Notes: generated by a model from the sequence alone, not told the origin. Counted from the stretch's first letter, positions 45,576-55,612 are shown. The stretch: 64,000 nt of DNA from Massilia sp. IC2-278 (GCF_020708045.1 NZ_JAJFES010000004.1:62001-126000), one strand, 5' to 3'. Program-made: numbers and translations.

Positions 45576-45969
45576 GATTCCTCCTGCATGGTTGCCGGTG
45601 CAAACAACAGAGGAGCCCGGCCGGCAAGGGATTGCCGGCGCCAGGCCGTCGCGCGGTGCTGCGCCGGGGCGTGCACTCGTCGTTATGCGTTGCGCATATG
45701 GAGGGTGGGATTAGTCTAGCAAATGGGTGAGATGGAGCAAGGTCGTGCGTTGTTATTTAGGCTATAGGCGTTCGCACACGTCACGTATGCTTTCAGCGCG
45801 GAAATCCAACGCAGCCGCCGATGCGCGCTGGCGCAACCCCGCTACATTCCATTACAAAATTGTTACGCGTTTTGTGACAAAGCGTGAATTTTCGGGCAAC
45901 TTTCGCGGGGTATATTGGCTCGGCTGCAAGCCAGTGCGTTCCTCCTGTCGAAAAGCCGAGTCTGCCCAC
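45576..45969. other. Divergent intergenic region between the fusion hydrolase and rhs genes
   Basis: The 394 bases hold no convincing gene. The half nearest the Rhs gene is AT-rich and contains a TATATT box (45911-45916) 54 bases before the start, with no clear -35, and a repeated motif (ttgttacgcgttttgtgac, 45869-45888). It probably drives both genes. Confidence 0.45.
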
Positions 45970-48900
45970 ATGAAACAGTTACTCTTCAAAACGCGCCGTT
46001 TTTTCCTGGGAACTTTACTGCTGAGCACAGCCGCCCATGCCCAGATTCCCGGTTTCGAACTGCCGCCCGCCTGTCCGCCGAATTCCAGCTGCGCCCCCGG
46101 CATTCCACCCACGCTGCCACCGGCGCCACCCGGTACCTGCGGGCCGGGCAACGGCGGATCGACCTGCGGCGCCGAGGGTCCTGCCTCGGCCGACAGCTCC
46201 GGCGGCCTGAACATCGGCGCCGGCAATCCGATCAATATCATCAACGGCAACAAGTACCAGCGCGAAACCGACATGGCGGCGCTGCCCGGCACCCTCGGGC
46301 TGGAAATCGTCCGCCATTACAACAGCACCTTCAGCCGTCCCAACCATTCCACCAACCTGGTCGGGCGCGGCTGGAAGCTGTCGTATGAAACGCAATTGCA
46401 CGTCACGGGCAACGCGTTCCAGATCATCCAGGCCGACGGCGCCCGCATCATCTTCGAGCGCGACCCGAACAACCCGGCGCTGTGCGCCAGCCGGAACCCG
46501 GCGGACGGCCACCTGACCGAAGTGCAGACCGGCCGCGGCAAGGAGTACGTCTGGCGCTGGACCAATGGCCGCGAACTCAGCTTCGATGCCAAGGGCAAGC
46601 TGGTGCAGATCCTGGCGCCCGGCGGGCAATTCGTGACCCTGCAATACGACGCCCAGGGCTTGCTGCGCACCGTGACCGATCCGCAGGGGCGCAGCCTGCG
46701 CCTGCATTACGCCGGCAAGCGCGATACGAGCGGCAACTTCCGCGGCCTGCAAGCCATCGACAGCCCGGTCGGCCGCTTCGCCTACAGTTATGGCAGCCCG
46801 CTGCAGCAAGGCACGGGTGCGGGAGCGGGCGACGACCCTGCCCTGCTGCGCGCCAACCTGCGCATGGTCAAGTTCCCGACGGGCGCCAGGACCTACCACT
46901 ACGAAGACGCGCGCTTTCCCACGCTGCTCACCGGCATTAGCGAACTGGGCGGCGGCGGCGCCGCGCCGGCGCGCTGGCAGCGCATTGCCACCTATGGATA
47001 CGACGCCAACGGCAAGGGCAATCTCTCCGTCAGGGGCCTGCCGGCCAGGCTGGCCCGCTCCGCCGGCGGCGCCCTCGTGCAGCCGGCCAGGCTGGCTGCG
47101 GGCACCGGCCTGGACCAGGTCACCCTCGACCATAGCCGCCCGGGCGTCACGATCGTCACCAACGAGCGCGGCCAGCAGACCGTGTTCCGCCACACTGTCA
47201 GCGGGGCCGGGTATCGCCTGCTCGAGGTGCGCGGCCCCGGCTGCGCCAACTGCGGCGAAACGAACGTCCGCTACGACTACGACCGCGACGGCCGCCTGAC
47301 CGGCACCACCACGCTCGACGCGAACGGGCAGCCCATCGCCGCCACCGAAGCCGTGCTCGACCAACTCGGACGCACGCTGCGCCTGACCCGCGTTTTCTAC
47401 CACAACGGCAAGCGGGTGTCCTCGCACTGGCAGCGCCGCTTCGAATACGCCGGCGCCAGCACCCGGCCGGTGCTGATCGGCCGCCCCAGCGTGATACCGG
47501 GCAAGGAACACCTGACCCTGGTGCGCTATGCCGACAGCGGCGCCGCCGCCGGCATGCCCATCGAAGTCACGGAGCGCGGCTTCGCGCCGTCGCCCGATGC
47601 GGCCGGTTTCGTGGCGATCGCCCGCACCATGTCCTACCGCTACAACACATATGGCCAGCCGACCCTGGCCGACGGCCCGCTGCCGAATGCCACGCGCGGC
47701 GCCGGCCCCGCCAACAGCGACATCACGCTCACCGAATACGACCCGAAAACCAAGCTGCCGGTACGCACCACGCTGCCGGGCAACATGCGGACCGAGGTGC
47801 TGGAACGGGACGCCGCGCTGCGCCCGACCATCGTGCGCACGGACGACGGCACGCTGGTGCGCACCACGACCGTGCGCTACGACTGGCGCGGCCAGCCGCA
47901 GGAAGTGCGCGCCGTGCACGGCAGCGGCGCCACGGCGCTGACCCAGGTCACCGGCTACCGCTTCGACCTCGGCGGACGCTTGACCGCGATGATCCGGCCC
48001 GACGGCAGCACGCTTGCGCCGTCTGCCGCCGAATCCGCTGCGCTGGCCAGCACGCCGGCCAAGACAGCAGTCAACGAATCGGCCGAAGGAACTGCGCTGC
48101 CGGCGGCCTTGCGTGCAGGGCGCGTCGAGACCGACAGCCTGAACCGCCCCGTCGCCTGGACCGATGCCGGAGGAGCGCGCGCCCTGGACGCCGCCTGGGG
48201 ACCGATCGGCACCGCCGCCGAATCGATGATCCAGGCGTTCAGCGCCAACGGGGCCCAGGCGCTGCGCCTGGTGGACGACTTCGGCCGCGTCACCGCCATC
48301 CGCAACCCGGGCCAGGGCTGGCAGATCGCCCGTTACGACGCCGCCGGACGCATCGTCGAACTGCGCGACCCGCGCGGCGCCGTGCAAAAGGCCGGCTGGG
48401 ACAGCGCCGGGCGCCTGGCATCGCTGCAACGCTTCCTGCCCGGCGCCGCGACGCCCGAGCAGACATTGGCCTACCGCTACCAGGGCATGCGCCCGATTGA
48501 GCAGCGCATCGAGGATGCCGATGGCCGGCGCGTCACGCTGACGGCCTACGACGGCCGCGGCCTGATGGTCAGCCGCATCCTGCGCATCGAGCCAGCCGGA
48601 AAACTGGCGCTTGCCATGCCGGCCGCGGTCGGCATGACGCAAAGCTGGCGCCATGACGGCCAGGGCCGCGTGATCGCGCAGGCCGTCACGGACCACCAGG
48701 GTAAACGGCTGGAACTGCTGCAGCAGCTCGACAAGAAAGGCATGCCCGTCGGCCTGTCCACGGCTGGCGCCCTGCCCGCCAGCCTGGGCGGCGGCAACAC
48801 GGTGATCGGCAACGTGAGCTGGCAGCAGCAGTTTGCCACCGACATTGTGCACGGCGACGGCAGCGCCGACCATTTCGATGCGCCGCCGCAGGAGGCCGGT

Positions 48901-51219
48901 TTGCCACAAGCGGCCAGCCCGTTGCGCCAGGTGGCGGTGATGGGCAGTGGGGCGAACGAAGCGGCGGGAGAGACCCACGGTTTGCCCGGCACGCCGGGCG
49001 CCGGCGCCGATGCGGCCGGCCTGCCCGCCAGCATCGATACCATCCAGGGACCGCAGCACCTGTCCTGGAACGCCGCCGGCCAGCTGGCCCACAGCGCCAG
49101 GGCTGCGGGCAGCAGCAGCTATGTGTACGACGCGCTCGGCCAGCGCGTAGCCAAACTGGTCACGGATGCGCAGGGCAAGACCGGCGCCACGCTCTCGTTC
49201 TACGACGCCAACCGCCTGGTGGCCGAGGCCGATGCCAACGGCGCCATGCGTTACGCCTACGCCTGGCTCGGCTGGCGGCCCCTGGCCCAGTTCGAGCTGG
49301 GAACGGCGTCGCTATGGCAGCGCTTCAAGACCTGGCTGTTCGGCGCACCGGCGCGCGCCCTGCATACCGACCGCGTCGGCAAGGTGCTGAGCATGTCGGA
49401 GCACGGCAAGACGGTCTGGCAAGAGACACGCCCCGTGGGCGGCATGATGCAGGTGTCGCTGCAGGCCGGTAGCGGGTCGGGTCAGCACCAGCCGCTGCGC
49501 TACGTGGGCCAGTACCACGACGACGACAGCGGCCTGGTCTACCATGGCGCGCGTTACTTCGACCCGGCCAGCGGTCGCTTCCTCAGCCCCGACCCGGTCG
49601 GCGTGGGCGATGCCCTGAGCGGCCTGGCAACGCCGCTGCTGCTCGACCTGTACGCCTATGCCGGCGGCCAGCCGGACGACTACTTCGACCCCGACGGCGC
49701 GGCGCGCATCCGCTACTTCGCCATCACCACCGGCGCCAACGGCCAGGCACTCGGCACCGAACAGGGATTCACCAGGGCGCGCTGGGCCTTCATCGTCGAC
49801 AACGTCGCCGCCGGCCCCGGCCTGAACCCGCTGGGCCAGGCGCGCAACACCTATGCGGCCAACCACACGGCCCTGCTGGTCGACGTGGGCGGCAACTTCA
49901 ATGCGGCCAACCCGGCGCAAACCTGGAATGGCGCCGGCCAGGAAAGCGCCTTCCTCAGCCATTATGGGAACAACCTGATCAGCCTTGCCGAGTTCACGGT
50001 CGAGATGGACGACGACAAGGCGGCCAAGCTGATCGCAACCTACATCACCGCCGACCGCACCCGCCTGTTCGGCAATGTCTGCCCTGCCCGCAATCCCCTG
50101 CTGCCCCCGATCCGCTTCGCCCCGGGCGAAGCCGACATCAACGTCACGCGCCAGGTGGAACCCGCCGTGGCCGGAACGACGGGCAACCAGGCCAATGTGC
50201 AGCGTATCCTCAACTGCAACCGCCCGACGACGGTGCCGGTTACCTATGCCAACGACGAAGAGCGCCGGCGCGTCATGAAGTTCGAAGCCGCGGCCGAAAT
50301 GCAGGAGTCACCCGCGCCATCGGCCATCTACCGCGACTGCAGTACGAACAACGGCTGCCGCAGCGCGACCGACATCACACTGAACGGGCATTCGTATTAC
50401 GCCAGCTACGGGCGCACCCAGTTCGTGAGCGAAACCTTCCTGCGCACCCTGAACGACCTGGTCCCGCAGTTGACGCCCGCCGAACTGGCCCATCTGCGCC
50501 TGAATACCCAGGTACGGCTGCCCAACGGCAGCATGGGCACCATGGCGGACATGGCCGAGCTGGCCCAGCGCCGGGCAACGGCTGCCGGCAACGCCTACCG
50601 CAATTTCCGCGACCGTTTCGGCACAGGACGCACCACGGCACAGGCAACCGCTGCATGGAACAGCCTGAGCGCCGCGCAGCGCGCCAACTTCACGCGCGAT
50701 ACCGGTTTCGGGATGACGGAATTCATCGACATGCTCGCCTATGTGCCGAGCGGCCGGGCCCGCACCGAGAACGAGGGCCTGAACGCCTTCGGCTCCGAGG
50801 CGGCCCGCCGCCTCCTCGACGGCAATGGCGCCACCAGCTTCGGCGACTGGCTGATGTGGCTGTACCAGAGCCAGGACCCGTACAACTTCGTGTCGAAGCG
50901 CTTCCTGAAGAGCAATCTCGAAACCATCATGAATACACCGGCGATCCGCGCACGTTTCGTCAACAATGAAACGCCGGGAACCGAAGCCTACCGGACCCGC
51001 CAGCGCGCCATCGAGAACGACCTGGCGGTACGCACCGCGATTACCCATAATCGCGGCAGCGGCGGCACCTCGGTGAATATCAGCGTGCCCCAGTACGTGC
51101 AGGACTACGCAAACGAATTCACGCGCGTGGCCGGCCGTGGCGACTGGCGTTCGCTGCGCTGTTCCGACGAACTGGGCGATACCAAAGGCCTGCAATTCAA
51201 TAACCTGAATCTGAGATAA
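45970..51219 (+). CDS. Exported Rhs/YD-repeat protein with C-terminal toxin-like domain
   Basis: I start at the ATG at 45970, giving 1749 residues with a Sec signal peptide ('KTRRFFLGTLLLSTAAHAQ'). Next come a DUF6531-like segment ('NIINGNKYQRETDMAALPG'), YD repeats (about 130-1180) and the Rhs core end ('HDDDSGLVYHGARYFDPASG' around residue 1180, then 'FLSPDPVGVG'). After that a variable tail of about 550 residues differs from the repeats. It includes 'YYASYGRTQFVSETFLRTLN' and 'AITHNRGSGG', slightly like lysozyme or transglycosylase sequences. Rhs shells enclose and deliver such tails. No PAAR or T6SS N-terminus is present; export by Sec is unusual. Two likely immunity genes follow at once. 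Confidence 0.8.
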   Translation: MKQLLFKTRRFFLGTLLLSTAAHAQIPGFELPPACPPNSSCAPGIPPTLPPAPPGTCGPGNGGSTCGAEGPASADSSGGLNIGAGNPINIINGNKYQRETDMAALPGTLGLEIVRHYNSTFSRPNHSTNLVGRGWKLSYETQLHVTGNAFQIIQADGARIIFERDPNNPALCASRNPADGHLTEVQTGRGKEYVWRWTNGRELSFDAKGKLVQILAPGGQFVTLQYDAQGLLRTVTDPQGRSLRLHYAGKRDTSGNFRGLQAIDSPVGRFAYSYGSPLQQGTGAGAGDDPALLRANLRMVKFPTGARTYHYEDARFPTLLTGISELGGGGAAPARWQRIATYGYDANGKGNLSVRGLPARLARSAGGALVQPARLAAGTGLDQVTLDHSRPGVTIVTNERGQQTVFRHTVSGAGYRLLEVRGPGCANCGETNVRYDYDRDGRLTGTTTLDANGQPIAATEAVLDQLGRTLRLTRVFYHNGKRVSSHWQRRFEYAGASTRPVLIGRPSVIPGKEHLTLVRYADSGAAAGMPIEVTERGFAPSPDAAGFVAIARTMSYRYNTYGQPTLADGPLPNATRGAGPANSDITLTEYDPKTKLPVRTTLPGNMRTEVLERDAALRPTIVRTDDGTLVRTTTVRYDWRGQPQEVRAVHGSGATALTQVTGYRFDLGGRLTAMIRPDGSTLAPSAAESAALASTPAKTAVNESAEGTALPAALRAGRVETDSLNRPVAWTDAGGARALDAAWGPIGTAAESMIQAFSANGAQALRLVDDFGRVTAIRNPGQGWQIARYDAAGRIVELRDPRGAVQKAGWDSAGRLASLQRFLPGAATPEQTLAYRYQGMRPIEQRIEDADGRRVTLTAYDGRGLMVSRILRIEPAGKLALAMPAAVGMTQSWRHDGQGRVIAQAVTDHQGKRLELLQQLDKKGMPVGLSTAGALPASLGGGNTVIGNVSWQQQFATDIVHGDGSADHFDAPPQEAGLPQAASPLRQVAVMGSGANEAAGETHGLPGTPGAGADAAGLPASIDTIQGPQHLSWNAAGQLAHSARAAGSSSYVYDALGQRVAKLVTDAQGKTGATLSFYDANRLVAEADANGAMRYAYAWLGWRPLAQFELGTASLWQRFKTWLFGAPARALHTDRVGKVLSMSEHGKTVWQETRPVGGMMQVSLQAGSGSGQHQPLRYVGQYHDDDSGLVYHGARYFDPASGRFLSPDPVGVGDALSGLATPLLLDLYAYAGGQPDDYFDPDGAARIRYFAITTGANGQALGTEQGFTRARWAFIVDNVAAGPGLNPLGQARNTYAANHTALLVDVGGNFNAANPAQTWNGAGQESAFLSHYGNNLISLAEFTVEMDDDKAAKLIATYITADRTRLFGNVCPARNPLLPPIRFAPGEADINVTRQVEPAVAGTTGNQANVQRILNCNRPTTVPVTYANDEERRRVMKFEAAAEMQESPAPSAIYRDCSTNNGCRSATDITLNGHSYYASYGRTQFVSETFLRTLNDLVPQLTPAELAHLRLNTQVRLPNGSMGTMADMAELAQRRATAAGNAYRNFRDRFGTGRTTAQATAAWNSLSAAQRANFTRDTGFGMTEFIDMLAYVPSGRARTENEGLNAFGSEAARRLLDGNGATSFGDWLMWLYQSQDPYNFVSKRFLKSNLETIMNTPAIRARFVNNETPGTEAYRTRQRAIENDLAVRTAITHNRGSGGTSVNISVPQYVQDYANEFTRVAGRGDWRSLRCSDELGDTKGLQFNNLNLR

Positions 51220-51224
51220 CGACC

Positions 51225-51851
51225 ATGAAGCTTTTTTCGACGCTGTGTGCCGCCATGGGGATGCTGCTGCCGGTTTGCGCCTGGGCCGCTGCTGCGCCGC
51301 CGGCCGGCATCGAACTGCGGCCCGACGCGCCTGCATGCATGACGCCCAGGGCGAAGCCGCCCAAGCTTGGCGTGGACGTGGCGAATGACATGCCGACCGA
51401 GATCAAGGCGGATTTCAATGGCGATGGCTGGTGCGACTATGCATTGGCGGTACCCTATCCACGCAACTCGCAGATGAATTCATACCGCCTGGACCAACTC
51501 ATGGCACTGGGGCAGGCCGATGGCTGGAAGCCGGTATTCAACGGAAAGAAAGGATGGGAACTGGATGCGGATGGGTATGGGTATCGGACTTGGCCAACCG
51601 ACCGTATCGACCTGACCGATATCAGGTTGCTTTTTCCAAAGCAATCGGGCGCACCCTTTGTGCTAGGGCTGTATGCAGGCGACCCTGATGAAGGAAAACG
51701 CAGCATGGGAAAAAACTGCTATCAGTATCAATCCGTGCATCGTTGGGACGACAAGGTTGGCACCTTCAGGAAGACCGATGATGCAACACGTGACGCGGTG
51801 CTGAATTACTTTTACTCGACGATCGACAAACCCTGCAGCGCGAAAAAATAA
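51225..51851 (+). CDS. Exported protein, probable immunity protein to the Rhs toxin (copy 1)
   Basis: The 208-residue protein has a signal peptide ('MKLFSTLCAAMGMLLPVCAWA') and a calcium-loop-like motif 'DFNGDGWCDYALAV' (about residues 65-78) as in FG-GAP/VCBS repeats. It starts only five bases after the rhs stop, so it is in the same transcript. A paralogue about 70% identical follows. Position, duplication and export to the periplasm make it a good immunity candidate against a periplasmic toxin. I do not recognise a named family, so function is inferred from context. Confidence 0.65.
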   Translation: MKLFSTLCAAMGMLLPVCAWAAAAPPAGIELRPDAPACMTPRAKPPKLGVDVANDMPTEIKADFNGDGWCDYALAVPYPRNSQMNSYRLDQLMALGQADGWKPVFNGKKGWELDADGYGYRTWPTDRIDLTDIRLLFPKQSGAPFVLGLYAGDPDEGKRSMGKNCYQYQSVHRWDDKVGTFRKTDDATRDAVLNYFYSTIDKPCSAKK

Positions 51852-51906
51852 ACGTGTCGTGGATGGCAGCCCAACAATCACATGGCCTCATTACCTGTTC
51901 CGGCAT

Positions 51907-52515
51907 ATGAAGCGTATTCCATCGTTGGCGATCATGAATGGCGTGACGATGTTGGCTTTTTCAGGCGTGCATGCTGCCGAGCCATATACCCTCGACCTGC
52001 GCCCTGATGCGCCGCAATGCAGGATGCCTCAAGCGAAACGGCCGAAACTTGGTGTCGACTTCAAGCATGATCTGCCAACCGAGATCAAGGTGGACTTCAA
52101 TGGGGATGGTTGGTGCGATTATGCCCTGGGCGTCCACTACCCTCTGAATTCCAACATGAATGCCTATGACCTGGATGAGCTGATGGTGTTGGGTCAGGCG
52201 CGCGGCTGGAAGCCTGTTTTCAACGGCAAGAAAGGGTGGGAGCTGGAAGATCACGACACCTGGCCGACCTTCCGTATCGACCTGACCGATATCCGGCTGG
52301 TGTTTCCAAGGCAGGGTGGTGCGCCATTTGTATTGGGACTGTATGCGGGCGGATCGAACGACGGGACACGCGACATGGGTAACGGCTGCCAGCAGTACAA
52401 CTCGGTGTACCGTTGGGACGATAAGGTTGGCACCTTCAGGAAGAGCGATGAGGCAACGCGCGATGCCGTGCTGGGGTATTTTTATTCGGCGATTGCAGAG
52501 CCTTGCCAAAGGTAA
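51907..52515 (+). CDS. Exported paralogue of the preceding gene, probable second immunity protein
   Basis: The 202-residue protein matches its neighbour along the mature length: 'DFNGDGWCDYALGVHYPLNS', 'WKPVFNGKKGWELE', 'APFVLGLYAG' and 'DDKVGTFRKSDEATRDAVLG'. Conserved cysteines at both ends suggest disulfides. I chose the ATG at 51907, which gives a signal peptide ending 'AFSGVHA'; an upstream in-frame GTG adds 16 non-signal residues. GC content is already lower than in the rest of the window. Divergence between copies could protect against variant toxins. Confidence 0.65.
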   Translation: MKRIPSLAIMNGVTMLAFSGVHAAEPYTLDLRPDAPQCRMPQAKRPKLGVDFKHDLPTEIKVDFNGDGWCDYALGVHYPLNSNMNAYDLDELMVLGQARGWKPVFNGKKGWELEDHDTWPTFRIDLTDIRLVFPRQGGAPFVLGLYAGGSNDGTRDMGNGCQQYNSVYRWDDKVGTFRKSDEATRDAVLGYFYSAIAEPCQR

Positions 52516-52789
52516 TAGAAGCAACGAATGTAATAGCAAGCGCCAGGAAATAATTTGTGCTTGCGGTAATCAGCATGTGGTTTTTCGAGCGATTAATTAC
52601 AACGCTTACTGTCGTATTACCGACCCAAGCTACAGAATCACAACTACGGCACATGCCAAAAAGTAGAGATTTGAAGCGTGTCAACGTCACGCTGCCCCCA
52701 AGTTTTACCATCGATCATCGTCCGCGCTGTACTGCCGTTCAATACATAGCAACTGGGATACCGCCAACATTCCAGACAGGAAGTTTCTA
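52516..52789. other. Low-GC non-coding spacer
   Basis: The 274 bases are visibly richer in A and T than the surroundings. Short open frames exist but none has a ribosome binding site or recognisable product. It precedes the vgrG remnant. Confidence 0.45.
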
Positions 52790-53534
52790 ATGGAGTTGAA
52801 GGATTTGATACAGGCATTCGCCAGCTTGTCTGAGTGAAGAACCCTACCCCTTTGCGGCTACTGCAAGGAAAGCAGGTGCTAGATGTTTTGCTGGTCAAAC
52901 GTGTTACGGGAAATGAAACACTATGCGGCGGACTGGAAACCGGCTTCTATGCGTATCGACACATTCTGATTTGCCTTTGAAGGAATTCATCGCACTACCG
53001 GTTGAGCTCCAGTTCGTGACAGACCGCAGGGACGTGCGCGCCGTGTACGGAATCATAGTGCAAGCGGCTGCCGGCCAGAGTGATGGCGCTCTGGCAACCT
53101 ACGAATTGGTGGTACGCGATTCGTTAGCTCTGATGGAGTATCGCACCAATACCCGCGTTTCCCGTAATAAAAATGAACTGGATATCACTGACGTCATTCT
53201 GCGTGAGTGGCGCCAGAAAAATTCGGTGCTGGCAAAAGCCTTTGATGTGGAATGGTCGCATGTAAAGGGGTCGTATCCCGCTCGAGAATTCACGATGCAG
53301 CACGTGCCCGGACCGATATATGCCACGATCCTGCCACCTTCGGCTCCAGGCGATCAGACCGTTCCAGCCAAATCTGCCAACCATCAACTAAAGAGTGGCA
53401 TGTTCAAAGGCGTATTCCGGCAGACTGGATACGAACACCAGTCAAGTTACAAGAATCCTCGAGCGATCGCCTCGACTTTGTACAGCATCGTTCGCATTAC
53501 CCAAAAGGCAACATGGACCTGTGATAAAGGGTGA
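52790..53534 (+). pseudogene. vgrG remnant fused to a T6SS effector tail
   Basis: A ribosome binding site and ATG at 52790 start 'MELKDLIQAFASLSE', then a stop. Reading resumes in other frames with 'LRLLQGKQVLDVLLVKRVTG' and 'LCVSTHSDLPLKEFIALPVE', then 'LATYELVVRDSLALMEYRT' and 'AFDVEWSHVKGSYPAREFTM', the N-terminal pattern of T6SS VgrG spike proteins. The expected next VgrG segment is missing. The frame from about 53305 on ('GVFRQTGYEHQSSYKNP') recalls the end of T6SS alpha/beta-hydrolase effectors. It looks like at least two frameshifts plus a large internal deletion. The link to an effector is from memory and context. Confidence 0.65.
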
Positions 53535-53540
53535 TTGCAA

Positions 53541-55025
53541 ATGTCAGTCATTCAACGCCTGTGCTTAGTTCCTCTCGCCGCAGTTTTAATACTTAACGCC
53601 TGCGACCGCAACCCGAAAGAATGGAAGACGCCAAACATGACCCCTCCCACGCCTCGCCTGCAAGCCACGTTCGAGAAAACCAAGACCGTATGCTTTGGCC
53701 GCTTCATGGTCGATGTGCCTGCATCAGCGACCGTGGCTTGGGGAGAGGTTGCAGTGCCTCTGGGTGTGAACGTCTACCCTAACGGTACAGCTGAAGTAAA
53801 AACGTTGGCACAAAAATTCATTGATGAACTAATGAGCGACAAAGCTATCAACCAAAACGATGTCCCCTTGCTAATTTCGGTCCACGATGTGGACCAACCT
53901 GAAGGAAAAATAGTCGTCGGTTACGAAGATTTTGAAGCTATTAATGGGCTAAAAATCAATGGGTACTTTAGATTGAACAATGACGGTGTTGTCATCGACT
54001 CACGCCCTTTAAGGCCCCGAAAAGATCAGGTAATCGCAGACATAACCAGCATCGCCCGGCGTTTGCAGCAACGCGCTGAAAACGAAATCCCCGCCGAGCC
54101 TGGCAACTGTATCGAATATGCTTTCCTCCCTGACAACCCTGCTCCAGGCGAGGAACCGCCCGTAGAACTCATTCGTATCGGCTTTCGGTTAAAGGAGTTC
54201 CCTGACACGCACCTCTCGGTTTTTGTCGGACCGTCGAATCCCCATTACGAAGAGAGCCACTCGCTGGAGTGGCGGCTCACTCAGCTCGAGAAGAACCAGA
54301 AAGCCCAGGATCCCAACAATCCGCTGATAAAAACCAAAGACTTGCGCAGAGGGGAGCGGCAGATCCACGGGTGGCTAAACGGCTTTGAGGCCCTGTCGCG
54401 TACCCCAGAACAGGCGGAAATACACTCGATCCATGATTTCGCCATGGATTTTAGAGGCGAGCCGTCGGACCCGCTGAAACCTTATGTAGAAATACAGATG
54501 CAGACTGGCGTTGCCGACAACGTCGCCGGCGCAACTAAAGCTAGCCTGACTGACGAAGAAGCCATCGCGGTTTGGGACAAGATCACCAGCACTATCCGCG
54601 TGCGTCCAACCGGCGCCGCGGCGGTTAAGACGGCCGAAACGGACTCTGGCCCCAAGCGTCCACTCGGCGAGCTTGCGGCAACTGGCCGCGCGTGCCCGCA
54701 AACGGGCTGGTGGGTGCCTGATGAGCCGAAAAATACTCAGGGTGACCGGCGACAGCACATCAAGGCGGGCGAGCGCATGCCGCATGTGATATCGCTCGGC
54801 GAACCGTCCATATGGCAAAAGCTGAAGGGAGAAAGGCCTACTTACCGCACGGCGACGATGTGGAAACTAGTCAGCTATGACGACGCACCAGTTCACGTCA
54901 ACACAATCGAGGAGACGCAAACAATCGCACAAGGTTCTCCTGATAACGTTGCTGCCAAAAACGCTAGTGACAACACAACCGAAAGAAGTCGAAACGACCA
55001 AACCTCGCCGCAAACAAAAGGTTAA
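53541..55025 (+). CDS. Tli4-family T6SS immunity lipoprotein
   Basis: The 494-residue protein has a lipoprotein signal ending in 'AAVLILNAC' (lipobox Cys at residue 21) and the family-like segments 'VCFGRFMVDVPASATVAWG' near residue 50 and 'ATGRACPQTGWWVPDEPKN' near residue 376. Tli4 proteins sit in the periplasm and block Tle4-type phospholipase effectors. I chose the ATG at 53541, with a GGTGA site, in preference to a TTG two codons earlier. It follows the vgrG-effector remnant directly, so the immunity gene seems to have outlived its effector. Codon usage is lower in GC than the rest of the window. Confidence 0.72.
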   Translation: MSVIQRLCLVPLAAVLILNACDRNPKEWKTPNMTPPTPRLQATFEKTKTVCFGRFMVDVPASATVAWGEVAVPLGVNVYPNGTAEVKTLAQKFIDELMSDKAINQNDVPLLISVHDVDQPEGKIVVGYEDFEAINGLKINGYFRLNNDGVVIDSRPLRPRKDQVIADITSIARRLQQRAENEIPAEPGNCIEYAFLPDNPAPGEEPPVELIRIGFRLKEFPDTHLSVFVGPSNPHYEESHSLEWRLTQLEKNQKAQDPNNPLIKTKDLRRGERQIHGWLNGFEALSRTPEQAEIHSIHDFAMDFRGEPSDPLKPYVEIQMQTGVADNVAGATKASLTDEEAIAVWDKITSTIRVRPTGAAAVKTAETDSGPKRPLGELAATGRACPQTGWWVPDEPKNTQGDRRQHIKAGERMPHVISLGEPSIWQKLKGERPTYRTATMWKLVSYDDAPVHVNTIEETQTIAQGSPDNVAAKNASDNTTERSRNDQTSPQTKG

Positions 55026-55028
55026 TTC

Positions 55029-55295
55029 GTGCGAAATGTGATTCGTCTTGGCGACCCCACATCTCACGGCGGCAAGGTCGAGAGTGCCGGCGCAGATCAT
55101 TTTACGGTTGATGGCATTCCAGTCGCTCGCGTTGGGGATATATGCAGTTGCCCCATCAAAGGACATGACAAATGCACCATTGCCGAAGGAGACCCAGACC
55201 ACGTCATTGACGGGGTTGCCGTCGCCTACGATGGGCACAAGACCACTTGTGGCGCAACCTTGATCGCCACCGTAGGGAACTTTGGTGGGCAATAG
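55029..55295 (+). CDS. PAAR-domain T6SS spike-tip protein
   Basis: The 88-residue protein is a single PAAR domain: 'IRLGDPTSHGGKVESAG' at residue 5, 'VARVGDICSCPIKGHDKC' and 'HKTTCGATLIAT'. The His and Cys residues that bind zinc at the tip are present. PAAR proteins cap the VgrG spike and carry effectors. The start is a GTG three bases after the tli4 stop, preceded by AAAGG. No intact vgrG or T6SS core gene is in the window, so it would have to work with machinery encoded elsewhere. Confidence 0.88.
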   Translation: MRNVIRLGDPTSHGGKVESAGADHFTVDGIPVARVGDICSCPIKGHDKCTIAEGDPDHVIDGVAVAYDGHKTTCGATLIATVGNFGGQ

Positions 55296-55304
55296 TTCAA
55301 GCAT

Positions 55305-55612
55305 ATAATTCCGACTGATCTGCTCTGGCAGAACCTGCCGCGCCGAGACGACCGCCAAGGGTCGTAGCTTCCTTTAGTGCGTTCTTTAGTTCGCTCGCTG
55401 ATTCGCTTGACTTCGTGCTCGGCGAACGCTGCCATGATGCGAATGGTCCGGCCATTTGCTTTTAGTATGTCGCAAGCGACGAACTTGACCGCGTTTCTAC
55501 CTTTGCTCTTCGCGGCCTCCATCAAACCTGTAATGATTGAACGTCTGGCACAAATGCTGGCGCTGGCTACCGCATGCCCGAGAAATCCAGCCCTGCTGTC
55601 TACATACAACAA
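55305..55612 (-). pseudogene. Decayed serine recombinase (resolvase/invertase family)
   Basis: On the minus strand 'VKFVACDILKANGRTIRIMA' and 'FAEHEVKRISERTKE' match the central helix of serine recombinases ('AD-P-ANRLTIHIMAA-AEHE---IS-RTK' pattern). After a frameshift at about 55373 the next expected segment, 'KEATTLGGRLG', continues in another frame. The N-terminal catalytic serine region is missing or unreadable. The fragment lies just past the 3' end of tRNA-Ile, where integrated elements often sit. Confidence 0.65.

Noticed and set aside
52557..52790. Possible 77-residue small protein before the vgrG remnant
   Set aside because: No ATG, no ribosome binding site and no recognisable sequence.
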